Part shown: positions 1 to 9,101 of the stretch, in pieces
Layout: every line of letters starts with the position of its first letter
How positions within the stretch are numbered: position 1 is the stretch's first letter
Source: DASXZH01 sp963829965
Lineage (GTDB): Bacteria > Armatimonadota > Fimbriimonadia > Fimbriimonadales > Fimbriimonadaceae
Direction: 5' to 3'
Assembly (NCBI GenBank): GCA_963829965.1
Contig: CAWHLK010000062.1
Location: 124,001 to 188,000, forward strand
Length of the DNA: 64,000 nucleotides
Made by a program: the position numbers and the translations under genes
Notes under the pieces: model-generated
What the model was told of the DNA's origin: nothing
The model's input: the letters and a program-made list of their open reading frames with translations, nothing else
Databases searched by the model: none

Positions 1-8
1 TTTCGCAT
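1..8 (-). CDS. Start of a gene running off the left edge
   Basis: On the minus strand an ATG at 8-6 is preceded by a strong Shine-Dalgarno AAGGAGG (21-15) with 6 bases between. Only Met-Arg is inside the window, so the product cannot be named. The phased repeats at 76-130 lie in its upstream region and could be its regulatory sites. Confidence 0.45.
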
Positions 9-75
9 TGGGTGCCTCCTTGTTGCGTGGCTCGTTGAGAGAGACAGTACCCGCCTTCATGCATGTGAATGCAAA

Positions 76-130
76 GGAGTTTAGACGGACTTAACCGGGT
101 TTAGACGGGTTTAGACGGAGTAAGCCCGAG
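76..130. repeat. 10-bp phased direct repeats
   Basis: Five consecutive 10-base units begin at 81, 91, 101, 111 and 121: TTAGACGGAC, TTAACCGGGT, TTAGACGGGT, TTAGACGGAG and TAAGCCCGAG. The period is about one helical turn. They lie about 70-120 bases upstream of the minus-strand start at position 8. Similar 10-bp arrays occur at 24621-24760. Operator function is an inference. Confidence 0.6.
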
Positions 131-193
131 ATATCATGGCTTTCCTAATCTCGAAATTTCTCGTTTCTTTATTGTTTTCTTATCTTTTTGAAC

Positions 194-1075
194 CTAACGC
201 ACTGTTCGCCAAGTTTGCTGATTATCGAAGTAAAGGAACAAGTGAGCCAATCCGGCGAGGTCTCCGAAGCGCTTTCGCATAAGCGCCGAGCCCTCGCGAT
301 AACGGGCATCGGTCAGCGACTTGTCCTGCCATCCCGGCTTGTACAGGCGGCAGATCGCCTGCCACAAATGAGTGTCGATAGGCGCTGCTTCAAGCTTGCC
401 CAATCCGTAGAGGGCCACGCAATCGGCCAACTTGGGACCGACCGAATAGAGGCCGGTCAACTCTCTGTGAGCCTCTTCGTAAGGGGCGTTGCGCAGGCTC
501 TCAAGCCACCCCTCGCCTTTTTCCATGATCTGTCTCGCCACGATAGGAATGGATTTACCGCGGTAACCAAATCCGTCCTCGCGCAGTCCCTGCTCGCTCA
601 TTGCCGCTATACGCTCAACGGTTGGAAACAAAGTAAGCATCTGCCCGCTTACCTCGCAAAGCGGTTCCCCGTAGGAGGCCAGTTTGCGGACCATGCCTCC
701 GATGCGGGAAAGATGGTTGTTTGCCGTGCACAGGAAGCAAAAGAGCGTTTCGTGAACACTCGATGGCTGCATCATCCTCAGGCCGCTCCACGCATGCATC
801 ATCGGCTCAAGCTCAGGCCCGAGCTTGAGGATCTCGGCCCTCGCGCGTTTCATGTCCAGATCGAGTCTGAGGAACGCTCTGAGCAACTCAGGGCCGGCAT
901 TGGATTCAACCGAGTAGATGTCCTCAGCCCGGATAATCCTGTACCAATTGGGGCCGTCCACCCCTGCCCACACGTTGGGCTCTGGTTCTTGCCAGCGAAA
1001 AACTTGACCGGAGAACAGGCAAAGATCGAGATCTAAATCTTCGGAGCTGGCGGCAAACGTGTATTCCAGGCCCAC
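194..1075 (-). CDS. ogg: 8-oxoguanine DNA glycosylase (OGG family)
   Basis: Bifunctional base-excision repair enzyme that removes 8-oxoguanine and nicks the abasic site. The N-terminal OGG domain has the GQVFRW motif (residues 23-28). The HhH-GPD core follows, with helix-hairpin-helix LYSVGPKLADC near 209-219, the probable Schiff-base lysine K215 and catalytic aspartate D234 in PIDTHLW. The K-to-D spacing of 19 matches K249/D268 of human OGG1. Length (293 aa) is normal for bacterial OGG1-like proteins. The start is GTG at 1075, which shares its first G with the ligA stop (TAGTG), so translation is probably coupled to ligA. It forms a DNA-repair pair with the upstream ligase. An AlkA-type glycosylase is a less likely alternative because GQVFRW and the spacing favour OGG. 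Confidence 0.9.
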   Translation of the reverse strand: MGLEYTFAASSEDLDLDLCLFSGQVFRWQEPEPNVWAGVDGPNWYRIIRAEDIYSVESNAGPELLRAFLRLDLDMKRARAEILKLGPELEPMMHAWSGLRMMQPSSVHETLFCFLCTANNHLSRIGGMVRKLASYGEPLCEVSGQMLTLFPTVERIAAMSEQGLREDGFGYRGKSIPIVARQIMEKGEGWLESLRNAPYEEAHRELTGLYSVGPKLADCVALYGLGKLEAAPIDTHLWQAICRLYKPGWQDKSLTDARYREGSALMRKRFGDLAGLAHLFLYFDNQQTWRTVR

Positions 1076-3066
1076 TATTGGACCATCTCAAAAAACTCGT
1101 CTTCCGTAAGCACGGGAACGCCCAGCTGCTCCGCCTTCGCAAGCTTGCTTCCCGCCCCGGGGCCGGCGACAACAAAGCTGGTTGCCTTGCTTACGCTGCC
1201 CGATGCTTTGCCTCCATGGTCCTGTACAATTTTCTCAGCTTCGTCGCGACTGGTTTTCTCCAAACTGCCGGTGAACACGAAGGTCTTCCCTGCAAACTTG
1301 TTGCTCGTCGGCGCTGCAGGTTCACTGGGCTGAACGCCCAGCGCGAGCAACTGGTCGATCATCTCTTGGTTTTCCGGCTCTTCGAACCATTGCTGCAGTT
1401 CGTTAGCGGTGACGGGCCCCACATCCGCGACCGCGAGGATCTGGTCATAGTCCGCGCGGCGCAAGATCTCGAGGCTGCGGAAATGCTTGGCCAAATCCGC
1501 CGCTCCTCGCTCCCCCACTCCCCGGATGCCCAATGCATAGATGAATCTTTCGAGGGACCGAGTCTTGGAGGTTTCGATTCCGTCCAGCAGGTTTTGTACG
1601 CTCAGTTCTCCTAACCGGTCAAGGCCAATCAGATCCTCCCGGTGATTCTTCAGCCTATAAATGCTTGGGAGGTCGGTAAGATAGCCCAACTCCAAAAATC
1701 GGTCGATAATTTTCTCGCCAAGACCCTCGATGTCCATCGCGCCACGACTTACGAAGTGCCGAAACTTCGCCGCAACCTGGGAAGGGCACTGGCGGTTTGT
1801 GCACAAAAGGGCCACTTGGCCCTCCACGCGTTTCAGGACCGTTCCACAGTCCGGACAATGGGTAGGAGGTTCTGCGATCACCGCATTCGGCGGCCGTTTG
1901 TCCAATACGGGCCCGATGACTTCGGGAATCACGTCGCCGGCCCGTTGGATCACCACCGTGTCCCCTTCCCTTACGTCCTTTCGCCGCAAATCTTCATAGT
2001 TGTGAAGGGTCGCGCGGCTGACGGTTGCGCCCCCGACAAAGACCGGCTCCAGGTCTGCAACCGGCGTCACCGCCCCCGTCCGGCCCACATTGGGGAATAT
2101 CCTGCGCAATAGGGTGAAGGCTTGCTCGGCGGGAAACTTGTAGGCCACCGCCCAACGCGGCCCGTGCGAAGTCGCGCCCAAAATGTCTTGCTGATCCACC
2201 CGGTTGACTTTGATCACAATCCCGTCGATTCCGAACGGCAGCGTCTGCCTATCCGCTTCCCATTTCTTTAGAAAGGCGCTGACCTCTTCAACTCCGCGCA
2301 GCACCCGCTTCTCATTCCGGACCGCAAAACCCAATTCTTTGCATTTGTCGAGCATGCCGGACTGAGTGTTCGCGAACCTCACCCCGGCACCAAACCCATA
2401 GGCAAAGAAGTTCAATGTCCGCTCCGCGGTGATGCGGCTGTCCAATTGTCGCAGGCTTCCGGCCCCCGCGTTTCGCGGGTTTGCGTATACTTGTTCGTGC
2501 TTCTCCGCGCGTGAAAGATTAAGCTTATCGAACACATCCTTGAACATAACCACTTCGCCGCGGATCTCAACCGTTCCTGCAACCGGTTCCCGCAACTTCA
2601 AGGGAATGCCTCGAACGGTCCTGGCATTTTGAGTGACCACCTCCCCCGTTCGCCCGTCGCCGCGTGTGGTCGCCAGCGTTAGCAGAGAGTCCTGATAGGT
2701 AAGCGAAATCGAGAGACCGTCAAACTTCAGCTCGACGCTGTATTCAATCTCTTCCTTAGTTTCCAGGCCGCGCTTGACCCGCTCATCAAACGCTCGCAAT
2801 TCGTCTTCTCCAAATGCGTTATCAAGAGAGAGCATTGGAGAGAGATGGTTGTGCTGAGGAAACTCGGATACCGGCAACGCGCCAACACGGTGGGTCGGGC
2901 TGTCCGGCGTTACCGCCTCGGGGTGGTCTTCCTCAATGCGCTTGAGTTCGTGGAAGAGCCGGTCATATTCGGAATCACTGATTTCCGGCTGATCGAGCAC
3001 GTGGTAAAGGTAGTTGTGGTGCTCGATTTCGACGCGAAGTTCGGCGGCGCGCTGCTCCCAGTTCAT
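1075..3066 (-). CDS. ligA: NAD+-dependent DNA ligase LigA
   Basis: Essential ligase that seals nicks in replication and repair using NAD+. The 663-aa protein has the complete family order: Ia/adenylation domain with the KFDG motif (nucleophile K114), OB fold, a four-cysteine zinc finger (CPDC and CTNRQC), helix-hairpin-helix repeats, and a C-terminal BRCT domain beginning near FAGKTFVFTGSLE. ATG at 3066 gives the usual N-terminus with the NYLYHVLD/ISDSEYD motif that binds NMN. The gene ends at 1075, overlapping the downstream glycosylase start by one base. The bifunctional-nuclease gene lies just upstream with a 12-base gap, so the three genes are probably co-transcribed. Confidence 0.97.
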   Translation of the reverse strand: MNWEQRAAELRVEIEHHNYLYHVLDQPEISDSEYDRLFHELKRIEEDHPEAVTPDSPTHRVGALPVSEFPQHNHLSPMLSLDNAFGEDELRAFDERVKRGLETKEEIEYSVELKFDGLSISLTYQDSLLTLATTRGDGRTGEVVTQNARTVRGIPLKLREPVAGTVEIRGEVVMFKDVFDKLNLSRAEKHEQVYANPRNAGAGSLRQLDSRITAERTLNFFAYGFGAGVRFANTQSGMLDKCKELGFAVRNEKRVLRGVEEVSAFLKKWEADRQTLPFGIDGIVIKVNRVDQQDILGATSHGPRWAVAYKFPAEQAFTLLRRIFPNVGRTGAVTPVADLEPVFVGGATVSRATLHNYEDLRRKDVREGDTVVIQRAGDVIPEVIGPVLDKRPPNAVIAEPPTHCPDCGTVLKRVEGQVALLCTNRQCPSQVAAKFRHFVSRGAMDIEGLGEKIIDRFLELGYLTDLPSIYRLKNHREDLIGLDRLGELSVQNLLDGIETSKTRSLERFIYALGIRGVGERGAADLAKHFRSLEILRRADYDQILAVADVGPVTANELQQWFEEPENQEMIDQLLALGVQPSEPAAPTSNKFAGKTFVFTGSLEKTSRDEAEKIVQDHGGKASGSVSKATSFVVAGPGAGSKLAKAEQLGVPVLTEDEFFEMVQ

Positions 3067-3078
3067 TGCCTTAGAGTT

Positions 3079-3582
3079 TTACTCTTCCATCGCGGCATCA
3101 AGGATGCCTTCTGACACGAAGATTGGCGCGTCGAACCGCACCGCCATCGCAATGGCGTCCGACGGACGAGCGTCGATCTCAAGTTCTTCGGATGCCTTTC
3201 GCAAATAGAGCTTAGCGTAGTAAATCGTGTTCCAAAGATCGTCGATCACGACCCGATCAAGCGTCACATTCATCCGGTCGATCACGTTGCGGAGTAAGTC
3301 GTGAGTCATTGGCCGATCGGGTCTCGTTCCTTCAAGCGGCAGGCTTATCGCTTGCGCCTCGTACGGGCCGATCAGAATGGGCAGCTTCCGGGTGCCATCA
3401 GATAACAAAACAAATCGGGAGATCTGACCGGCGTTCTCCGCGGCAAACACGCCTTCTATTTGAACTTCGATGGGATCGCCGAGGGAAACCGGCTCGCGAT
3501 CCGGTGGCCCACTCTCCAACGGGAAGAACGCAGGCGGCTCGTTAAGTTCGTCACCCTCCGGGCTCTCGAAATCCTCAGACAT
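3079..3582 (-). CDS. Bifunctional nuclease family protein (DUF151)
   Basis: Member of the BFN/DUF151 family, small cytosolic proteins with reported DNase/RNase activity whose role in most bacteria is unclear. The core runs from VQIEGVFAAENAGQ through LPILIGPYEAQAI to the conserved ARPSDAIAMAVRFDAPIF near the C-terminus. I place the start at the ATG at 3582 (MSEDFESPEG, 167 aa). The longer upstream extension to 3651 is not conserved-looking, and an AGAGGT Shine-Dalgarno-like stretch precedes this ATG. The N-terminal 25 residues are acidic and probably disordered. It sits directly upstream of ligA in the same orientation, which suggests a link to DNA metabolism, but that is inference. Confidence 0.85.
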   Translation of the reverse strand: MSEDFESPEGDELNEPPAFFPLESGPPDREPVSLGDPIEVQIEGVFAAENAGQISRFVLLSDGTRKLPILIGPYEAQAISLPLEGTRPDRPMTHDLLRNVIDRMNVTLDRVVIDDLWNTIYYAKLYLRKASEELEIDARPSDAIAMAVRFDAPIFVSEGILDAAMEE

Positions 3583-3659
3583 ATATTCAAAGATACCTCT
3601 GAAGCGCCCCGGTAAACCGGCTAGGCTCGGACTGATGCAAAAAGGACGCAACTAATGAC

Positions 3660-4406
3660 TTATCGAACTGGGTTCAGCCGAAATACCTCGACGTCCACTC
3701 CGTCACTGAAGCCGGTGTGCTCCCACGGACGTGGTTTAATTCCCAGGGCCTGAAGAGCCGTCTGTTCACCAGAAACCATGACGGCTGATCGGAGCGCATA
3801 GGGAAGGTGATGCACTTGGCCATCAAAGAGCTTGCCGTCTTTCTCCGCATAAAGTAAATAGCGCTCCACAAGGAAGAACTCGAGACTTCCTGGTTCCGGA
3901 GTTTGCAATGCCTCCCCCACTTCCGCTTCGATTCTAAGCGTGGCTGGAGGGAGTTCCATGCGTGAGTCTTCGTACGTGATTCGAGCCCCGTTTTTCCGCA
4001 GGCTCATCCTGGAGTGGTAATACGGCAAACAAAACCGGGCCCTCGCGTAGCGGCAAGCCAACCAACGGGCTGCGTCCAGCGAAAAGAACCATACACCCGG
4101 CCGTTTGCCGCTCCGGTGAACGTAAGTTCGAACATTGGTTTCGGGAAATGCGCTCAGCCAAGGAGCGGCGGGCAGAAAAGGCGGACGGATGCCCTCCATT
4201 CGAAAAGGCACAAGGCCAACCCAAGCACTTTCCTCGCCTGCTGCATTTGGAAAGGTGTCGATATCGAGACCGGAAGGGATCAGCGGCCGAAGTTCTTTTG
4301 CCGGCAACGAAAAATGCAGGAACAAGAGATCTCTCCAGTTCTGAAGCAAGCCCGGACGTCCGCGCGGTCGCGTTCGGAGGGTCAAATACTCAGACTCGTC
4401 AACCAT
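3660..4406 (-). CDS. YqjF/DUF2071 family protein
   Basis: Cytosolic protein of the DUF2071 (YqjF) family, which has an acetoacetate-decarboxylase-like fold; the substrate is unknown. Typical features are WRDLLFLHFSLPAKELRPLIP near the N-terminus, WVGLVPFRMEGIRPP, the PETNVRTYVHRSGKRPGVWFF segment around residue 90 (conserved NxRTYV and GVWFFSLD) and a C-terminal HxLPYxLRSA region. The length of 248 aa is standard. The start at 4406 has no clear Shine-Dalgarno; an AT-rich element (CTAAAC) lies directly before ATG. It is probably transcribed independently of the DUF151 gene downstream. Confidence 0.85.
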   Translation of the reverse strand: MVDESEYLTLRTRPRGRPGLLQNWRDLLFLHFSLPAKELRPLIPSGLDIDTFPNAAGEESAWVGLVPFRMEGIRPPFLPAAPWLSAFPETNVRTYVHRSGKRPGVWFFSLDAARWLACRYARARFCLPYYHSRMSLRKNGARITYEDSRMELPPATLRIEAEVGEALQTPEPGSLEFFLVERYLLYAEKDGKLFDGQVHHLPYALRSAVMVSGEQTALQALGIKPRPWEHTGFSDGVDVEVFRLNPVR

Positions 4407-4483
4407 GTTTAGCCGAGTCTACTGAAACCACGCATCGCAAGAATGAAGAAGTGACAACCATGACCGAGGGACAATAATAAAGC

Positions 4484-5692
4484 ATGAATCGCGAAAATCT
4501 GTGGGCATGGTGGTGGGCGAAGCAGGGGCTGGACGGGTCGCTCCAAGGGAAATCGCCGAGAGAAGCCCTTGTGCGCGCCGGCTGGAGCCGATCTGTCGGC
4601 GGCGCCAGCCCTTATATCGCGGTCTTTGCACGTACCGAACGGAGCATGGCGGACACCGATCAAGCAGTGGCGGACTTGGAAATCCACGAACTGCCAAGCG
4701 CACGTGGATGCACGCATGTCTTGCCACGGGATGACTTTGCCCTCGGCCTCAAGGTGTCGCAGGGTTTCGGCGACGATGTGTCCATTACACAAGCTGTCAA
4801 GTATTTGGGAGTAACGGAAGAAGAACTGGGAACCCTTGGAGGAGAGATCCTCAAGGCCCTGGAGAAGGGACCACTCGACCCCAAGCAGCTCAAGGCAGCA
4901 GTCGGAGACGCCGCAAGGCACCTGGGAGCCGAAGGCAAAAAGAAAGGCACGACAACAACCCTATCCCTCGGCTTAGGCAAGCTCCAAACCCACGGCAAGA
5001 TTCGACGCGTGCCCCAAACAGGCAGGCTCGACCGCCAGCGCTACAACTATGCCCTGTGGGAACCAAGCCCGCTCGAGGGATTCAAACTTACCCGTGAAGA
5101 GGCATTCACCGAACTTGCTCGGCATTATTTTAGCTGGATCGGGCCTGCAAGCATGGGCCACTTTCGGTGGTTCTCAGAGCTTGGAGTGCAAGCTGCCAAA
5201 CTGGCAGTTGCGCCCCTGAATCTTCTGCCGGTTGAACCGGACAGCGATCTGCTCATTTTGCCCGAGGAGTTGGACGCCTTCAAAGCCTACGCCCGCGCCA
5301 AGGAGCCCGTCTATTCGCTCATCGCCAGCCTTGACAGCCATCTAAACCTCCGAAGGGACATCGTTTCACTCCTCGCCGCTGAGAATCTAGACCTGTGCGT
5401 GCCCACGAGCGACAAAGTCGTCCCTATCAATACCCTTCAGGATCTGTATTCAAATGCGATACTCGATCGAGGGAGGATCGTTGGGCTTTGGGAGTTCGAT
5501 CCGGAAGCAAACGAAATCGTCTGGGTCAGTTTTGTAGGAAAACCCAGTGACTTACTCAAAGCAGTGGCACTAACAGAGAGCTATGTCCGAGATCAACTGG
5601 GCGACTGTAGATCCTTCAGTTTGGACAGCCCTGAAAGCCGAAAGCCAAAGCTGGCAGTCTTGCGAGAAATGGCTGCGGCTCGTCGAACCTAG
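4484..5692 (+). CDS. AlkZ-like winged-helix DNA glycosylase family protein
   Basis: Belongs to the AlkZ/YcaQ-like family (PF06224, formerly HTH_42), with tandem winged-helix units; characterised members unhook interstrand crosslinks or act in antibiotic self-resistance. Visible features are the N-terminal WAWWWAKQGL segment, a second wHTH around residues 100-175 (ILKALEKGPLDPKQLKAAV) and the GPASMGHFRWFSELG segment typical of the family centre. The C-terminus is a compact alpha/beta part with RIVGLWEFDPEANEIVWVSF. I could not place the catalytic QxQ-type motif of AlkZ, so glycosylase activity is uncertain. Length (402 aa) is normal. The gene stands alone between a minus-strand DUF2071 gene and the pseudopilin gene. 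Confidence 0.75.
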   Translation: MNRENLWAWWWAKQGLDGSLQGKSPREALVRAGWSRSVGGASPYIAVFARTERSMADTDQAVADLEIHELPSARGCTHVLPRDDFALGLKVSQGFGDDVSITQAVKYLGVTEEELGTLGGEILKALEKGPLDPKQLKAAVGDAARHLGAEGKKKGTTTTLSLGLGKLQTHGKIRRVPQTGRLDRQRYNYALWEPSPLEGFKLTREEAFTELARHYFSWIGPASMGHFRWFSELGVQAAKLAVAPLNLLPVEPDSDLLILPEELDAFKAYARAKEPVYSLIASLDSHLNLRRDIVSLLAAENLDLCVPTSDKVVPINTLQDLYSNAILDRGRIVGLWEFDPEANEIVWVSFVGKPSDLLKAVALTESYVRDQLGDCRSFSLDSPESRKPKLAVLREMAAARRT

Positions 5693-5697
5693 ACGGT

Positions 5698-5714
5698 TGA
5701 CAATAAAGTTGTCA
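5698..5714. promoter_or_regulatory. Inverted repeat upstream of the pseudopilin gene
   Basis: TGACAA and TTGTCA (5698-5703 and 5709-5714) form a perfect 6-bp inverted repeat around a 5-base spacer. Its left arm overlaps a TTGACA that resembles a -35 box. It lies about 95 bases before the pseudopilin start and could be an operator-promoter. This is a sequence-based suggestion only. Confidence 0.35.
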
Positions 5715-5807
5715 TAAATAGTGGTGTTTTGCCCTCCCCGCATTGTTGCCAGGATTTCTAAACTCCAACCAGTCAGGTGCCGATACAGAGACTAGCGAGG
5801 TACATGA

Positions 5808-6248
5808 ATGTCTATATCGGCTAAAGCAAAAGAACGAGGATTTACTCTTGTCGAGCTTCTCGTTGTTGTCATCATTATTGCGATCCTGGCAGCGATCGCA
5901 ATCCCGAAGTTTACGAACGCTTCTCTTCGCAGCAAGGAATCTTCTCTTAAAGGCGAGTTGAAGATGCTGCGAGACGGCGTGGAGCTGTACAAGAACGATA
6001 TTGGTGGGTATCCGGCGGCTATCACCGATCTTTCGGCGACGACCGCTCCGACAAACTATTACAACTCGGTCAGTTCGGCTTTGACTTCGATTACAAGCGG
6101 CACCTGGAAGGGCCCGTACGTGTCGAACGTCGACAACGACCCGATCAGCAACACATCGTTCAACTACACGTACACAACCGGTGTGATCCATGCGAGTTCA
6201 ACCGATCCGGAGCCTGCTTCGGACGGCTCCAACTATCAAAACTGGTAG
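5808..6248 (+). CDS. Type II secretion/type IV pilus pseudopilin (GspG-like)
   Basis: Type IV-pilin-like secreted subunit. The prepilin peptidase site ERGFTLVELL is near residues 9-18, with cleavage after G11 and the conserved Glu at mature position 5. A hydrophobic helix VVVIIIAILAAIAIPKF follows. The soluble domain resembles GspG major pseudopilins: a KGELKMLRDGVELYKNDIGGYP helix, then a GPYVSNVDNDP-like segment that in GspG binds calcium. Length is 146 aa. An ACGAGG-type Shine-Dalgarno lies just upstream. No secretion genes are adjacent, so it may serve a dispersed pilus or T2SS machine. A hairpin follows at 6287. Confidence 0.88.
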   Translation: MSISAKAKERGFTLVELLVVVIIIAILAAIAIPKFTNASLRSKESSLKGELKMLRDGVELYKNDIGGYPAAITDLSATTAPTNYYNSVSSALTSITSGTWKGPYVSNVDNDPISNTSFNYTYTTGVIHASSTDPEPASDGSNYQNW

Positions 6249-6286
6249 CCAGGAGCAATCGACCTAGCTAAGGCCGGGAACTTTGG

Positions 6287-6309
6287 AGGGGGTTAGGGGA
6301 GCCCCCTCT
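6287..6309 (+). terminator. Hairpin after pseudopilin gene
   Basis: GAGGGGG at 6287-6293 pairs with CCCCCTC at 6303-6309, followed by the pyrimidine-rich TCTCTTAATTCTC. It lies 40 bases after the stop and probably ends transcription, although it lacks a clean U-run. Confidence 0.5.
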
Positions 6310-6349
6310 CTCTTAATTCTCTGGCTTAATTGTCGGGCGCTTGCAGTTC

Positions 6350-6595
6350 CTAAAGGCGGCCCGTACGGCCACCCACCGCCGATCGAATGTATGTGTCGGG
6401 ATCGGGTGCCCGGCTCCAGTTCAAATACCAGGCAATGATGAACAGCAGCGCCGCTGTTCCAAACACGCAGAGGACCACTATTTGGCCTCTTCGCGCCCGT
6501 CTAGGGTCGTAATCGTAGACATCAAACCCCTCCGGCAGGTCCGGATTTTCCCAATCACGCTCCTCATCACCGTCGCTCTTCCTAAAGTGCATCAT
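6350..6595 (-). CDS. Small single-pass membrane protein
   Basis: An 81-aa protein with an acidic N-terminus (RKSDGDEERDWENPDLPEGF), then DYDPRRARRG and one strong transmembrane helix VVLCVFGTAALLFIIAWYL (about residues 40-60). A short tail ends in positively charged residues. The arginine cluster just before the helix predicts the N-terminus inside. No family was recognised. It is opposite to the flanking genes with nothing overlapping, and composition and charge distribution look like a real protein. Two adjacent ATGs are possible starts. Confidence 0.6.
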   Translation of the reverse strand: MMHFRKSDGDEERDWENPDLPEGFDVYDYDPRRARRGQIVVLCVFGTAALLFIIAWYLNWSRAPDPDTYIRSAVGGRTGRL

Positions 6596-6669
6596 ATCCG
6601 CAAATTTGCTGGGCTTTGAACCTACAAGGCATGGAAGATGTAGAAGGGGACTGGAATGGGGCGGGCAAA

Positions 6670-7952
6670 ATGAAGTTCACGAGAGGGCGCGTATTCCGCA
6701 TATTGGTTTTGACCTTATGCCTGGTGGGCGTCCTGATGAGCGTCACAAGCTGCAACAATGCCGAAGGTCCGCAACTGATCGACCGCTCCACGATCAATAT
6801 GGTAGCACTCTCGGACGGCACCCACCCCTGGTTGACAATTTCCCTTCTTCGCGATCCTACCGAGAAAGACCTCTGCCCAATGAGATGGTCTCCGGTAACG
6901 AGAACCCTGGCCTATCTGGATGATAAACGCCTGTGCACTTGGAACCCAAGCAACCAACTGCAGCTCGACGGGGGAAAGAACTGGCGAGGTCTTCAATGGA
7001 GCCCGAACGGCCAATATCTGGTCACAAGCTGCACGGAGGAAACGATCGTCGTTGATGCTCAAACGATGACTGTCAAACGGACCTATGATGGACAGTGGAT
7101 CGTTTGGTGGAGCGGTCAGAGCATTTGCGCGGCCAAGCGAATGGACGCCTACAAGCGAAGCCGGAAGGAAGTCGCAAAATTGACTTCGACGACAAGTCCC
7201 TGTCCCTTCCTGCCGGGCTAACCCTCGTCGCCGCTTCGATGGACGGCCGGGCGCTCATGGCCCAAACGAACTCGGCCGACGATCCGAGCGGCGGAACTTT
7301 CGTTCTCCTTGGGCTCGATGAGCGAGGGGATTCCGTGCTGTGGATCAAGCCCGCGCCAACCAAGGCAACAAAAGACTTTGCCTATCCCGACATCCTTTGG
7401 AGCGAACGGTTCCAGCTCGCCGCTGAAACCGTGGATGCCGGGGGTGGATACGATCTTCACGCCTTCGCGGAAGCGAACGACGAAACGATGGAACTCAAGT
7501 TTGCCTCTCAGGCAAACTACTCGTGGGTTTCCGGCCCACTGTCTTGGACCGGCGAAGAGCTGTTTGTCCCGTTAACCCTCGCCCGGGTAGCACAGGTCTC
7601 CGGAAAGGAAACAAGCGTTCACTTCTGGAACGAGCTCGCTTTGGTGGACGGTAAAACTCATGCTATCCGCAGTGTCTCCACCGGATTGCCCTATGTGGCT
7701 GCCGCCGCCTCCCCCGACTATCTGTCGCTCGTCGTGGATACGCCGGATGGTCCACGCATCATCATCACTCCGTGGACGAAGGACGAATCGGGTGCGATCC
7801 AGGGGGTCAAGTACGATGGCGAAGGCTTAGAGTCAGCCCAAGTGAGCGAAGCGGCCAAGGCCCACGCCGATACCGTAGGTTATGACACCCTCAAGAGCGC
7901 CGACCAGGGTCATCTCCATCCCGCTGGCCCACCAAGACCGAACGGTCACTAG
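6670..7952 (+). CDS. Beta-propeller-like lipoprotein, frameshifted
   Basis: Predicted lipoprotein. The ATG at 6670 is followed by a basic N-region, a hydrophobic segment ILVLTLCLVGVLM and a lipobox ending SVTSC. The mature part has repeated WSP-type motifs (MRWSPVTRTLAYLDD, LQWSPNGQYLVTS) as in WD40-like or TolB-like propellers. The reading frame breaks near 7155-7175: frame 1 (ending 7221) must join the frame containing RKIDFDDKSLSLPAGLT, which runs to 7952. Its 3-prime end overlaps the convergent VIT1 gene by 120 bases, and a TAG in another frame at 7828-7830 may be the true end if a second indel exists. No function beyond probable envelope location can be given. Confidence 0.65.
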
Positions 7953-8991
7953 GCTCTTTGCCGCTCCCACCAAAAAGTGTGCGATAAGCGAGATCACGGC
8001 AGCAATTACCACCGCCTCAATTCCGCCAATAAAGAAGAAGGGCAGGATGGGCACGAAAGCGCCCACCGCGGTTGAGACCGAGCCAATGACGGCGGAAGTT
8101 ACCGGGTTACTGAGAGCGTCCTCAGTGAGATTCATCTTCTCCGCTGCCAATGCTTTTCAGGAATTGCTCCTCATCCTGGGCCAGAGACTCGGTGATACTG
8201 TCCGCCTCCGCCACCGGAACGCCCTTAAGTTGATAAAAAAGGGACATCTCTTCCTTGGCATCCTGAGGGTGGTTCATAAGCTCCTCCCGCTCATAAAAGA
8301 GCTCTGCCTCGTAGAGTTCCCTTTCACTTTTCGCAGCAAGGTACGCTCCCGCGCCCATCGAGAGTGCACTGGCGATCATGCCCGCCAAGCCGGCAAGCAG
8401 AACTAGGTTCTTCTGACCTAGCGTGGCGCCGGAAACGCCGCTGACGATGCCAAATATAGCGCCAAGACCATCGTTCACACCGTAAACGGCGTCACCGATC
8501 CAACCACCCGCCCCTTGGCGATCTCGACGGAGCACGCGGTCGAGCGCTGAACGCGCATCAGGCTGGGTTTGGAGTCTGCGCAAGATCAGAGCGTGGGCAT
8601 GCTCATCGGGAATGATCTCCCGAAGCGCGGCCGCTAGGCGGTCGTTCTTGATTTCCCGCAACTGGCGGGTGTATTCGGCGACATCGCGCCGCTCCTCGTC
8701 CTCGATTGCTTTGAATACGGCGGTCTGCCCGCCGGGCGTCTTCACCAACTCATCGATAACCTTCGGAAGGCTCTCGGTGGATGGCTTGGGCAGGCCTTGC
8801 TCGTTAAGCATGCCCTCCCAAATTCGCAAATGCTTTTCCTCGGTCTGGACAAGCCGCCTAAGTACGGTTCTGCGAACGGTATGTCCCTCGTCTTGCAAGA
8901 GCCGGCTATAGGTGCCGATGCATTGCATTTCGGAAAGCCAGTTGTTTTGTACGATCTTATCAAGATCGACCTTTTGCCCAACCTGAGACAT
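7833..8991 (-). CDS. Ferritin-like/VIT1 (CCC1) fusion transporter, frameshifted
   Basis: Probable iron or manganese transporter. The N-terminal 150 residues form a rubrerythrin-like four-helix domain with metal-ligand motifs (TEEKHLRIWE, EDEERRDVAEY, IPDEHAHALI). The VIT1/CCC1 membrane domain begins at GGWIGDAVYGVNDGLGAIFG with TM1-TM2, then the cytosolic helix segment LYEAELFYEREEL. The frame changes near 8122-8150 (SGEDES to AEKMNLTEDAL), after which TM3-TM5 follow (VIGSVSTAVGAFVPILPFF and GGIEAVVIAAVISLIAHFL). The reconstructed protein is about 380 aa, normal for this bacterial fusion. ATG at 8991 is preceded by AAGGC. It converges on the lipoprotein gene. Confidence 0.85.
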
Positions 8992-9101
8992 TGCCTTTCT
9001 TGTACCTCATTTAGCCTCGTCAAAATGATTAGCCGTCATAGACCCAAATGTCATGTAAATGCACTTCAAAGAACCTTGACTCCGCATCCGTAGAACAATA
9101 C

